Positions 1-5,876 are shown, counted from the first letter of the stretch. The stretch: DNA of 5,935 bases from Pseudonocardiaceae bacterium (GCA_025937115.1 JAICSB010000227.1:1-5935), one strand, 5' to 3'. Translations and numbers: made by a program. The notes: generated by a model not told the origin, from the sequence alone.

Positions 1-1547
1 CGTTGGGGTGGCTGATTGCTGCGAGCTGGGAGGGCCGGGATAAGACCCCGGGCGCCGGCTGGCTGGTCCGCCCGACCCGGGATGACGCCGACTCCTGGAT
101 TGACGAGCGGATGATCTCCCAAGCCCTCGCACACCTGGGAATCACCCCGCTGGACCGGTTTTTCAAAAACGGGGGCGAGCTGGTCTACACGGTGCCCGCG
201 CGGGTGGACGGGGAGGGCACCTACGCCCAGATCCGGCTGCCGATGGGCGCCACGGCGGACATGGTCGCCGCCAAACGCACCACCCTGGCCGCCAACCTCG
301 GGCGGGCCACCCTGGAGACCTGGCCCACCCAAGGCGAAGAAGCCGGGATCCTTGAGTTGTGGATCGCCGATAAGGGCAAACTCGGTGGTGGTGCCGGGCC
401 CTGGCCGCTGCTGCACGAGGGCACCGTCGACGTGTTCGAGGGCGTGCCGATCGGCAAGACCCAACGCGGACAGCTGATCTACGGGCACTTCTTCGAACGG
501 AACTGGATCGTCGGAGGCCGCCCCGGCCAAGGCAAGACCGCACTCGTCCGCATCCTGGTCCTAGGCGCCGCGCTGGACCCCACCGCGGAATTGTGGGTAT
601 TCGTGATCGCCCAAAACACCGACTTCAAACCCTTCGCCCCCCGGCTGACCCGGTATCAGGTCGGCATGGGCCCCGACGTCGCCGCCGCCGCCGTACAAGC
701 CCTATCCGATCTGTTCGCCGAGATGGAACGCCGGGGCAAACTGTTGGCCACCCTGCCCGGCAGCCCCCCGGCCACCTCCCGGCGCCTGGCCGACAAACCG
801 ACGCTGGGGTTGCACCCACTGATCTGTGTGATCAGCGAATGCCACGAACTGTTCGGCCACCCCACCCATGGGGAGCAGGCCGAGAAGCTGGCCATCAGCG
901 TGATCAAACAGGGCCGCAAGTTCGGCATCACGTTGATCCTGGACACCCAGTCCCCGACCGCGACCTCGATCCCCAAGGAAGTCACCCGCAACACCTCCTG
1001 CGGGGTCGCGTTCTCCGTCGCCGATCACATCGCCAACGACGGGCTGCTGGGCTCCGGGAAGTACCGGGCCGGGATTCGGGCCACCGATCTGCGGATGCAC
1101 ACCGATCGGGGCACCAGCGTCATGGTCGGCGTCAGCGATGCCACCTTCGAGTTGGTCCGTGGGTTCTACGTGCCCTACGCAGACGGGGTGGACATGGTCA
1201 CCCCCGTGGTCACCCGCGCCATGACCACCATCGCAGAGCTACGCCGCACCGGCCCCACCCCCGACACTGCCGACGACCAACCCGCCGAGCAGATTGACCA
1301 CCTGGCCAACATCCACGACACACTGCGCGGGGAGCGCCGGGTGCGCACCCAGGTGGTGCTAACCCGACTGGCCGAACTCAACCCCGCGATCTATGAGGGC
1401 TGGACCTTCCAAGACCTCAGCGCGGCGCTGGCCGACTACGACATTGAGCCGGTCAAATCCGGCGGAGTCAAAGTCGTCCGGGCCACTGATGTCACCCACG
1501 CACTCACTTACCGTGACCGCCGCCGCGCCACCGAGGGTGACGGATAG
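1..1547 (+). CDS. FtsK/SpoIIIE-type DNA translocase, likely conjugative transfer protein (5' partial)
   Basis: This is the C-terminal 514 residues of an FtsK/SpoIIIE-family ATPase. In AICEs such proteins (TraSA/TraB) form a membrane hexamer that pumps double-stranded DNA into the recipient. The reading frame is open to the left edge, with the first full codon at base 3. The TTG there is probably internal, and the usual N-terminal membrane segments should lie upstream. Numbering from base 3, Walker A is GGRPGQGKT at residues 171-179. The Walker B strand is followed by S278-E279, so Ser sits where Asp is usual. A conserved GITLILDTQSPTA stretch and an IRATDLR motif follow, as in actinomycete relatives. 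The last 100 or so residues resemble a small winged-helix domain (YEGWTFQDLSAAL), the place where TraB proteins recognise DNA. No membrane segment is visible in the part present. FtsK-like identity is firm; the transfer role comes from the AICE context. Confidence 0.9.
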   Translation, partial: LGWLIAASWEGRDKTPGAGWLVRPTRDDADSWIDERMISQALAHLGITPLDRFFKNGGELVYTVPARVDGEGTYAQIRLPMGATADMVAAKRTTLAANLGRATLETWPTQGEEAGILELWIADKGKLGGGAGPWPLLHEGTVDVFEGVPIGKTQRGQLIYGHFFERNWIVGGRPGQGKTALVRILVLGAALDPTAELWVFVIAQNTDFKPFAPRLTRYQVGMGPDVAAAAVQALSDLFAEMERRGKLLATLPGSPPATSRRLADKPTLGLHPLICVISECHELFGHPTHGEQAEKLAISVIKQGRKFGITLILDTQSPTATSIPKEVTRNTSCGVAFSVADHIANDGLLGSGKYRAGIRATDLRMHTDRGTSVMVGVSDATFELVRGFYVPYADGVDMVTPVVTRAMTTIAELRRTGPTPDTADDQPAEQIDHLANIHDTLRGERRVRTQVVLTRLAELNPAIYEGWTFQDLSAALADYDIEPVKSGGVKVVRATDVTHALTYRDRRRATEGDG

Positions 1548-1560
1548 TGAAGGGACCTGA

Positions 1561-1600
1561 GGTGGGGACCCGCTTGGAGACCCGGGGAGTTCTCCCCACC
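1561..1600. repeat. Inverted repeat with nested hairpin downstream of the FtsK-like gene
   Basis: GGTGGGGA at 1561-1568 is the exact reverse complement of TCCCCACC at 1593-1600, separated by 24 bases. A second inverted repeat, GGGGAG-TT-CTCCCC (1584-1597), is nested and shares its right arm, so the two hairpins exclude each other. It starts 13 bases after the FtsK stop. No T-run follows, so it is not a standard intrinsic terminator. Confidence 0.6.
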
Positions 1601-1797
1601 CGCATCCCCACTCCTGCCTCCCCAACCTGACCAGCCCCAACCAAAACCAGGGACCCAGTTCCGCCCGGCGCAACGACGCCGAAAACCCTCCAAAACCGGG
1701 GTAGGAACACCCGCCGGACGGGTCCCTCCCTCCCCAACACCCTCACCCAGCACACCACCACACAAACACACACAGTAACCACCATGAGGCCCGAAAG

Positions 1798-1860
1798 TGA
1801 TCACGATCAAAGACCAGCGCACCACCTGACCGACGTCGAGTTCCGCCTGACCGGCGGTCA
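1798..1860. promoter_or_regulatory. Candidate operator cluster upstream of the primase-polymerase gene
   Basis: Three short dyads lie within 63 bp: TGATC-AC-GATCA (1798-1809), CGACGTCG (1831-1838), and TGACCG-G-CGGTCA (1848-1860), the last a perfect 6+1+6 palindrome. In addition CCTGACCG occurs twice as a direct repeat at 1825 and 1846, 21 bp or two helical turns apart. The cluster ends 68 bp before the GTG start of the replication operon, where a repressor would be expected. The regulator is unknown and not in this window. Confidence 0.4.
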
Positions 1861-1914
1861 CAGACTGCCCACACCTCCAGATCAAGCACCACACCAAACA
1901 TCCCCCTAGCAACT

Positions 1915-1920
1915 GGAGAA
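1915..1920 (+). promoter_or_regulatory. Ribosome binding site that sets the GTG start of the primase-polymerase gene
   Basis: GGAGAA lies 8 bases before the GTG at 1929. It is the only good Shine-Dalgarno match nearby and supports a GTG start. Confidence 0.7.
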
Positions 1921-1928
1921 CACCCACA

Positions 1929-2831
1929 GTGGACACCCCCAGCACCGCCTTGCGCGAATCGGCCCTGCACCTTGCCGCCCGGGGCTGGCACGTATTCCCA
2001 ATCACCCCCGGCGCCAAGAAACCCCCCGTCATCGACCAATGGGAAACCCGCGCCACTACCGACCCCGACCAGATCACCCGCTGGTGGCGCGAGATCCCTT
2101 ACAACGTCGGGATCGCTACCGGCCCGTCTGGTCTCGTCGTGGTCGACCTCGACACCCGTAAACCGGGCCAGGCTGTGCCTTCACGGTGGGCCACGCTTGG
2201 CATCGGCTCCGGCGCCGCAGTGCTCCGAGCGCTGGCCCACCACCACGGCGCCCCCGTCACCCCGACCTACGCCGTGTCCACCCCGTCTGGCGGGTGGCAT
2301 CTGTATTACACAGCCCCGCCCGGAGCGCCGCTGCGCAACACCCAAGCCATGATCGGGTGGAAGATCGACACCCGAGCGCACGGCGGGTACATCATCGCAC
2401 CCGGCTGTCCGGTGCCACCGAGCGGATACGAGCTGACAGACGACCGCGACCCCGTCGAACTGCCCGACTGGTTACACCACGCCCTCACCCCCAAACCGCC
2501 CACGGAGCACTCAGCGCCCGCCACCAACCCCAGCGGCTACATCCTCGCCGCACTGCGGGGTGAGTGCCAGCGGGTTCGCACCGCCCCACCAGGCCAGCAC
2601 AACGCGATGCTTTGCCGCGCCGCCTACGCCCTGGGCCAGCTCGTCGGCGCCGGACTACTCACCCAGGACACCGCCCGGGCCGAACTTACCACCGCCGCCG
2701 ACGTGCTGATCAGCGTCGGCTGCGGCTGCACCCACCGCGAGACCGCTCGCGTCATTAGCGCCGGACTCATAGCCGGGGGGCGTAACCCCCGCCGGATCAC
2801 CCCCCGTACCAGCAACCGGAGGGCTGCATGA
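1929..2831 (+). CDS. Bifunctional primase-polymerase (prim-pol, archaeo-eukaryotic primase fold)
   Basis: A 300-residue replication protein that should make primers and extend them. In AICEs lacking RepSA or RepAM, a prim-pol protein is the usual replication gene. The N-terminal prim-pol domain (about residues 8-180) opens with the typical ARGWHVFPI and GAKKPP segments. All catalytic motifs are visible: VVVDLD with metal-binding D73 and D75, SGGWH at 120-124 with H124, and the third acid D147 in KIDTRAHGGYIIAPG. Residues about 203-292 form a helical C-terminal domain (RAAYALGQLVGAGLL, then AGLIAGGRNPR), like that of other actinomycete prim-pols. Translation starts at GTG with GGAGAA 8 bases upstream. 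The TGA overlaps the next ATG, so the two genes are probably translationally coupled. There is one TTA codon, at 2472. A G6/C5 hairpin at 2775-2790 lies near the 3' end of the gene. Function is confident; the primed template is not known. Confidence 0.93.
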   Translation: MDTPSTALRESALHLAARGWHVFPITPGAKKPPVIDQWETRATTDPDQITRWWREIPYNVGIATGPSGLVVVDLDTRKPGQAVPSRWATLGIGSGAAVLRALAHHHGAPVTPTYAVSTPSGGWHLYYTAPPGAPLRNTQAMIGWKIDTRAHGGYIIAPGCPVPPSGYELTDDRDPVELPDWLHHALTPKPPTEHSAPATNPSGYILAALRGECQRVRTAPPGQHNAMLCRAAYALGQLVGAGLLTQDTARAELTTAADVLISVGCGCTHRETARVISAGLIAGGRNPRRITPRTSNRRAA

Positions 2832-4132
2832 TCGACAAGAAAGCGCAAGCTGTGACAACCGATCCGAACCCAGCCGTTGCCGATGGCGCTGCCCTGCTCG
2901 ACGCGGTGCGCGAGGCGTTGACCCGCTATGTGGTGTTGCCCACCCCGCACGCCGCCGACGCGGTCACATTATGGATCGCGGCGACACACGCTCAGCCAGC
3001 GTGGGCGCACGCGCCTCGGCTGGTGATCCGAGGACCGGAGAAGCGGTGCGGGAAGTCACGGCTACTCGACACCGTGGAGGCACTCTGTCGGGACCCGTTC
3101 ATCACGGTCAACTCGTCTCCGGCTGCGGTGTACCGCTCGATCAGCGATGACCCGCCGACCATGCTCGTGGACGAAGCGGACACGATCTTTGGGCCCAAGG
3201 CTGACGGGAACGAGGATCTGCGCGGCCTGCTCAATGCCGGCCACCAGCGCAACCGGCCCGCAAAACGCTACGACGCCGCCGCCAACCGAGTGGAGTCCAT
3301 CCCGACCTTCGCCATGGCCGCGCTGGCCGGGATAGGTGCCATGCCGGACACTATCGAGGACCGAGCGGTGGTGATCCGGATGCGGCGCCGCGCCCCCAGC
3401 GAAAGAGTGGCCCCGTATCGGCATCGCCGTGACCGCCTACCGCTGCGTCAACTCGCCGAGCAGCTCACCGCATGGTTACGTGCAGACCTCGCCGCACTGG
3501 AGCGGGCCGAGCCGGACATGCCAGTGGAGGACCGCGCCGCCGACACCTGGGAACCGCTTGTCGCGGTCGCCGACCATGCCGGGGCGCACTGGCCCGACCG
3601 CAGCCGAGCAGCCGTGCTCGTACTCACGGTCGAGGCCACCGACACCGGTGAGGTATCGACTCGAATCCGGCTGCTCATGGATTGCCGGTCGGCGTTCGGT
3701 GACCATGACGCCATCCCCACCGCCGTTCTCCTGGAGCGGTTGAAAAGTGACCGCGAGGCCCCGTGGGCTGACTACGGGCCAGCCGGGCTGACTGCTATGA
3801 GGCTCGGAGTGCTGCTGCGTGAGTACGACATTCGCAGCGCGACTATCCGGTTCCCGGGCCTGGGCCAGGCCAAAGGCTACCAGCGCGCCGATTTCACCGA
3901 CGCCTGGACCCGCTACTGCCCCCAACCCAAACTGGACGATCCTAGCGAGGAGGGGCAGGCGTCCCACCCGTACCAGCCTCATCACCCCAGCTCAGCGCGG
4001 TACGGCTCAGCAGAGTGGTACGGCTCAAGACGTACCACCCAACCCAGCCGTACCAGCATGACCAGCCAAAACGAGTCTGGTACGGCTGGTACGGCAAACC
4101 CTCCGCTCCGCATCGTCGGAGACACGGAATGA
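2828..4132 (+). CDS. DUF3631-family putative ATPase/helicase-like replication protein
   Basis: A 434-residue protein of the DUF3631 type, usually found beside prim-pol genes in actinomycete elements and thought to act as a helicase-like partner at the origin. The ATPase part shows a Walker A-like GPEKRCGKS at residues 69-77 (K76) and a Walker B TMLVDEADTIF with D115-E116. A probable arginine-rich sensor region follows (EDRAVVIRMRRRAPSER, around residue 180). The DUF3631 part covers about residues 190-350. The tail from about residue 355 is low in complexity, and residues 379-423 are encoded by the GGTACG repeat array. The ATG overlaps the prim-pol stop as ATGA, with GGAGGG at 2818-2823, only 4 bases away. 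Two TTA codons occur (2969, 3476). Family assignment is firm; helicase activity is inferred. Confidence 0.88.
   Translation: MIDKKAQAVTTDPNPAVADGAALLDAVREALTRYVVLPTPHAADAVTLWIAATHAQPAWAHAPRLVIRGPEKRCGKSRLLDTVEALCRDPFITVNSSPAAVYRSISDDPPTMLVDEADTIFGPKADGNEDLRGLLNAGHQRNRPAKRYDAAANRVESIPTFAMAALAGIGAMPDTIEDRAVVIRMRRRAPSERVAPYRHRRDRLPLRQLAEQLTAWLRADLAALERAEPDMPVEDRAADTWEPLVAVADHAGAHWPDRSRAAVLVLTVEATDTGEVSTRIRLLMDCRSAFGDHDAIPTAVLLERLKSDREAPWADYGPAGLTAMRLGVLLREYDIRSATIRFPGLGQAKGYQRADFTDAWTRYCPQPKLDDPSEEGQASHPYQPHHPSSARYGSAEWYGSRRTTQPSRTSMTSQNESGTAGTANPPLRIVGDTE
3964..4096. repeat. Dyad-symmetric array of seven GGTACG repeats (origin or operator candidate)
   Basis: Cores on the plus strand lie at 3999, 4017, 4079 and 4088; on the minus strand (CGTACC) at 3969, 4031 and 4049. 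The fullest form is CTGGTACGGCT (4077-4087), whose exact reverse complement is at 4046-4056. CCGTACCAGCC at 3968-3978 is the exact reverse complement of 4084-4094. Six of the seven cores form three pairs that mirror each other exactly about 4026.5: 4017 with 4031, 3999 with 4049, 3969 with 4079. The inner arms GTGGTACG and CGTACCAC (4015-4022, 4031-4038) could form a hairpin with an 8-base loop. The array lies inside the 3' end of the DUF3631 gene and about 90 bp before the chosen xis start. Confidence 0.85.
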
Positions 4133-4173
4133 CCATACGCACCGACCATCAGCAACCTGGCGCGCCAGCTACC

Positions 4174-4180
4174 GGAAGGA
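4174..4180 (+). promoter_or_regulatory. Ribosome binding site that sets the xis start
   Basis: GGAAGGA lies 8 bases before the ATG at 4189. It is stronger than the GGAG (4118-4121) before the in-frame ATG at 4129, so 4189 is preferred. Confidence 0.6.
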
Positions 4181-4188
4181 CGCCCCGC

Positions 4189-4410
4189 ATGAGCCTCAGC
4201 GATGGCAAAACCGTGCGCCTGCTGCTCACCGTCGAGGAAGCCGCCGATCAGCTCGGCATCGGTCGCACTTTGATGTATGCGCTGGTCAAGGACGGCGAGG
4301 TCGAGTCTGTCCACATTGGGCGGCTACGGCGAATCCCCGCCGACGCACTGCCCCGATACCTCGAACGGCTCCGTACCTCCCTGCCCCGGCCCCACAACTC
4401 AGCAGCGTGA
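4189..4410 (+). CDS. xis: Excisionase (Xis), MerR-like helix-turn-helix
   Basis: A 73-residue DNA-binding protein of the excisionase family, which bends the att DNA and steers Int toward excision. The segment LLTVEEAADQLGIG with the following LMYALVKDG (about residues 12-36) is the winged helix-turn-helix. VHIGRLRRIPADAL (41-54) is the wing and the typical end of the domain. The length is normal for AICE Xis proteins. An alternative in-frame ATG at 4129 would add 20 residues and overlap the DUF3631 stop as ATGA. I prefer 4189 because of its ribosome binding site and because the extra residues do not resemble the family. It precedes int by 14 bases and is probably co-transcribed with it. The repeat array just upstream may control it. 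Confidence 0.88.
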   Translation: MSLSDGKTVRLLLTVEEAADQLGIGRTLMYALVKDGEVESVHIGRLRRIPADALPRYLERLRTSLPRPHNSAA

Positions 4411-4416
4411 GGAGAG
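4411..4416 (+). promoter_or_regulatory. Ribosome binding site that sets the int start
   Basis: GGAGAG directly follows the xis stop and lies 8 bases before the ATG at 4425. This favours 4425 over the in-frame GTG at 4407, which overlaps the xis stop and would put this site inside the gene. Confidence 0.7.
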
Positions 4417-4424
4417 AACACCTC

Positions 4425-5792
4425 ATGATCATAAGCAAGGGTACCCGCGCCCCGAACGGCGCTTCGAGCATCTATGAGGGCAAGAACGGCCGCTGGCACG
4501 GGCGAGTCACCATGGGTGTTCGCGACGACGGGAAGCCCGACCGCCGCCACGTCGAACGCAAGACCCGGGCCGAGGTCACCCGTGCCGTCCGCGAGTTGGA
4601 GAAGCAGCGCGACAGCGGTCGGGTACGCAAGGCCGGACGAGCCTGGACCGTCGAGCAGTGGCTTACACATTGGCTGGACAACATCGCCGCGCACTCCGTG
4701 CGGTACAAGACACTGGTCGGGTACCGGACCGATGTGGCCCGCCACCTCGTGCCCGGACTCGGCGTACACCGGATCGACAAACTCGAACCCGAGCACGTCG
4801 AGAAGCTTTACGGGCGGATGATCCGATCGGGCCTCGCGGCTGGCACGGTGCACCACGCGCACCGGACCTTGCGCGCTTCGCTGAGCGAGGCCGTCAAACG
4901 GAAACACGTCGCCCTGAACGTCGCGATGGTCGCCAAACCGCCCCGACTCGATGACGAGGAGATCGAGCCGCTCACCATCGAGGAGGCTCGGCGGCTACTC
5001 GCAGTCGCTAGCAAGCAACGCAACGCCGCCCGCTGGGCGGTCGCGCTCACGCTCGGGTTGCGCCAGGGCGAGGCACTCGGGCTACGGTGGCCGCTGGTCG
5101 ACCTCACCGCCCGCAAGCTCCGCGTTCGCCATGGCCTACAGCGTCGGACCTGGCAGCACGGCTGCGGCGACCCCCACCAGTGCGGCACTCGCTACCACAA
5201 GACAACGCCCTGCAAGACCAACTGCCGACGGCACAAACTCGCCTGTCCAACACCCTGTCCAAATGACTGCACCGGACACGCCCGCTGGTGTCCACAACGT
5301 CAGGGTGGCGGCCTGGTCCTCGACGACGTGAAATCGAAAGCAGGCCGCCGCACGATCGCCCTCCCCGCACCGTTGCTCGACCTGCTCTGCGCCCACCATG
5401 AGATACAGGCACAGGAGCGAATCACCGCAGGCTCCCTGTGGGAAGACCACGAGTTCGTGTTCACCCAGCCCAACGGGCGCCCGATCGACCCGAAGGCCGA
5501 CCAACAGGCATGGAAAGACCTGCTCGAAGAAGCAGGCGTCAGAGAAGCCCGTTTACACGATGCCAGGCACACCGCAGCGACGATGCTGCTCGTACTCAAC
5601 GTCGGGACTCGCGCGGTGATGGACATGATGGGCTGGTCGAGTTCCTCAATGGCCGCTCGCTATCAGCACGTCACCAACGACCTGCGGCACGACATCGCCA
5701 ACAGTCTTGGAGGGCTCTACTGGGGCACAACTGAGACGACAACTGAGACGAACGGAGTTGGACAAGATGTTGGACACGAGCGTTTGGGCTGA
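4425..5792 (+). CDS. int: Tyrosine site-specific integrase
   Basis: A 455-residue tyrosine recombinase that inserts the element into tRNA-Phe and excises it with Xis. Residues 14-65 (SIYEGKNGRWHGRV and following) resemble the AP2-like arm-binding domain. Residues about 74-165 are the SAM-like core-binding domain, starting WTVEQWLTHWLD. The catalytic domain shows R213 in GLRQGEALGLRW, K303 in DVKSKAGRRTIALP, H378 and R381 in LHDARH, W404 in MGWSS (Trp in place of the second His, as in Cre and many AICE integrases), and nucleophile Y413 in ARYQHV. All catalytic residues are present, so it should be active. Between R213 and K303 lies a Cys-rich insertion with eight Cys (247-289), probably metal-binding and seen in other actinomycete integrases. 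Catalytic H378 is preceded by a TTA codon. The C-terminus is encoded by short direct repeats next to the att core. Confidence 0.97.
   Translation: MIISKGTRAPNGASSIYEGKNGRWHGRVTMGVRDDGKPDRRHVERKTRAEVTRAVRELEKQRDSGRVRKAGRAWTVEQWLTHWLDNIAAHSVRYKTLVGYRTDVARHLVPGLGVHRIDKLEPEHVEKLYGRMIRSGLAAGTVHHAHRTLRASLSEAVKRKHVALNVAMVAKPPRLDDEEIEPLTIEEARRLLAVASKQRNAARWAVALTLGLRQGEALGLRWPLVDLTARKLRVRHGLQRRTWQHGCGDPHQCGTRYHKTTPCKTNCRRHKLACPTPCPNDCTGHARWCPQRQGGGLVLDDVKSKAGRRTIALPAPLLDLLCAHHEIQAQERITAGSLWEDHEFVFTQPNGRPIDPKADQQAWKDLLEEAGVREARLHDARHTAATMLLVLNVGTRAVMDMMGWSSSSMAARYQHVTNDLRHDIANSLGGLYWGTTETTTETNGVGQDVGHERLG
5727..5776. repeat. Two pairs of 12-bp-spaced direct repeats, candidate integrase arm sites
   Basis: ACAACTGAGACG occurs twice in tandem (5727-5738, 5739-5750). 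GTTGGACA then occurs twice (5757-5764, 5769-5776), again 12 bp apart. They lie in the last codons of int, 24 to 73 bp from the tRNA-Phe 3' end. Arm-type sites bound by the integrase N-terminal domain are expected at this distance from the core. The repeats are exact; the role is inferred. Confidence 0.6.
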
Positions 5793-5799
5793 TCAGAGG

Positions 5800-5845
5800 T
5801 GGTGGCCAGGGGCGGGGTCGAACCGCCGACCTTCCGATTTTCAGT
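5800..5845. other. Probable attachment-site core in the 3' half of tRNA-Phe
   Basis: Tyrosine integrases of this family recombine within the 3' part of a tRNA gene, and attP carries that part so the tRNA is rebuilt on integration. The int gene abuts the tRNA 3' end, so the core should run from near the anticodon loop (about 5838-5844) to the CCA end at 5800. The exact limits need the second copy at the far left of the element, outside the window. Confidence 0.6.
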
Positions 5846-5876
5846 CGGACGCTCGTACCAACTGAGCTACCTGGCC
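5800..5876 (-). tRNA. tRNA-Phe (GAA)
   Basis: The reverse strand folds into a complete tRNA. Acceptor stem GGCCAGG (5870-5876) pairs with CCTGGCC (5804-5810). The D-arm stem is GCTC/GAGC, and the anticodon stem is TCCGA/TCGGA around loop CTGAAAA, with anticodon GAA for phenylalanine. The T-arm is GGCGG-TTCGACC-CCGCC (5811-5827). The discriminator is A (5803) and CCA is encoded (5800-5802). The gene is intact, so integration keeps it functional. It is convergent with int and probably co-transcribed with the tRNA upstream of it (34 bp apart). Confidence 0.97.

Larger units (their letters stand above)
1548..1928. other. 381-bp intergenic region between transfer and replication genes
   Basis: No convincing gene lies here. 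From left to right it holds a GC-rich inverted repeat (1561-1600), a long C-rich and G-poor plus strand (30 C against 8 G at 1601-1660, 29 C against 5 G at 1731-1790), a CA-rich run at 1750-1775, then small palindromes at 1798-1860 and the ribosome binding site of the next gene. The region probably carries the end of the transfer transcript and the promoter of the replication genes. I could not pick a convincing -35/-10 pair. A 41-codon reading frame (1784-1909) has no ribosome binding site. Confidence 0.7.
1..5845. mobile_element. Right part of an integrated actinomycete conjugative element (AICE)
   Basis: The genes seen are the standard AICE modules in one direction: FtsK-like transfer motor, primase-polymerase, DUF3631 putative ATPase, excisionase and tyrosine integrase. 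The integrase ends 7 bp from the 3' end of a tRNA-Phe gene. The tRNA-Phe 5' half and the neighbouring tRNA lie on the other side, so the chromosome is to the right and the element to the left. Known AICEs such as pSE211 and pMEA100 also use tRNA-Phe. The right boundary is approximate and placed within the 3' half of the tRNA; the left boundary, with the second copy of the att core, is outside the window. No relaxase, regulator or spread gene is visible here, so they are absent or lie to the left. Confidence 0.88.

Noticed and set aside
1567..1724. GACCCG words (1567, 1579, inverted at 1719) as TraB recognition sequences like the GACCCGGA of pSVH1
   Set aside because: The match is partial, and the same hexamer occurs in coding sequence (74-79, 4562-4567), so the enrichment is not convincing.
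1784..1909. A 41-codon plus-strand reading frame in the intergenic region
   Set aside because: No ribosome binding site, no recognisable motif, and it runs through the palindrome cluster; more likely chance.
1508..2077. A 189-residue minus-strand reading frame across the intergenic region
   Set aside because: It overlaps the ends of two well-supported genes, has a composition typical of GC-rich shadow frames, and shows no domain.
2775..2790. G6/C5 hairpin near the 3' end of the prim-pol gene as a terminator
   Set aside because: It lies inside the coding region with no T-run, and the next gene overlaps the stop; coupling between the two genes is more likely than termination.
3964..4096. The repeat array as a CRISPR
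   Set aside because: The units are about 9 bp, occur in both orientations, and have unequal short spacers within a coding region; there are no cas genes.
4015..4128. Extending xis upstream to the GTG at 4015
   Set aside because: The extension lies in the repeat array inside the DUF3631 gene, has no ribosome binding site, and does not resemble excisionases.
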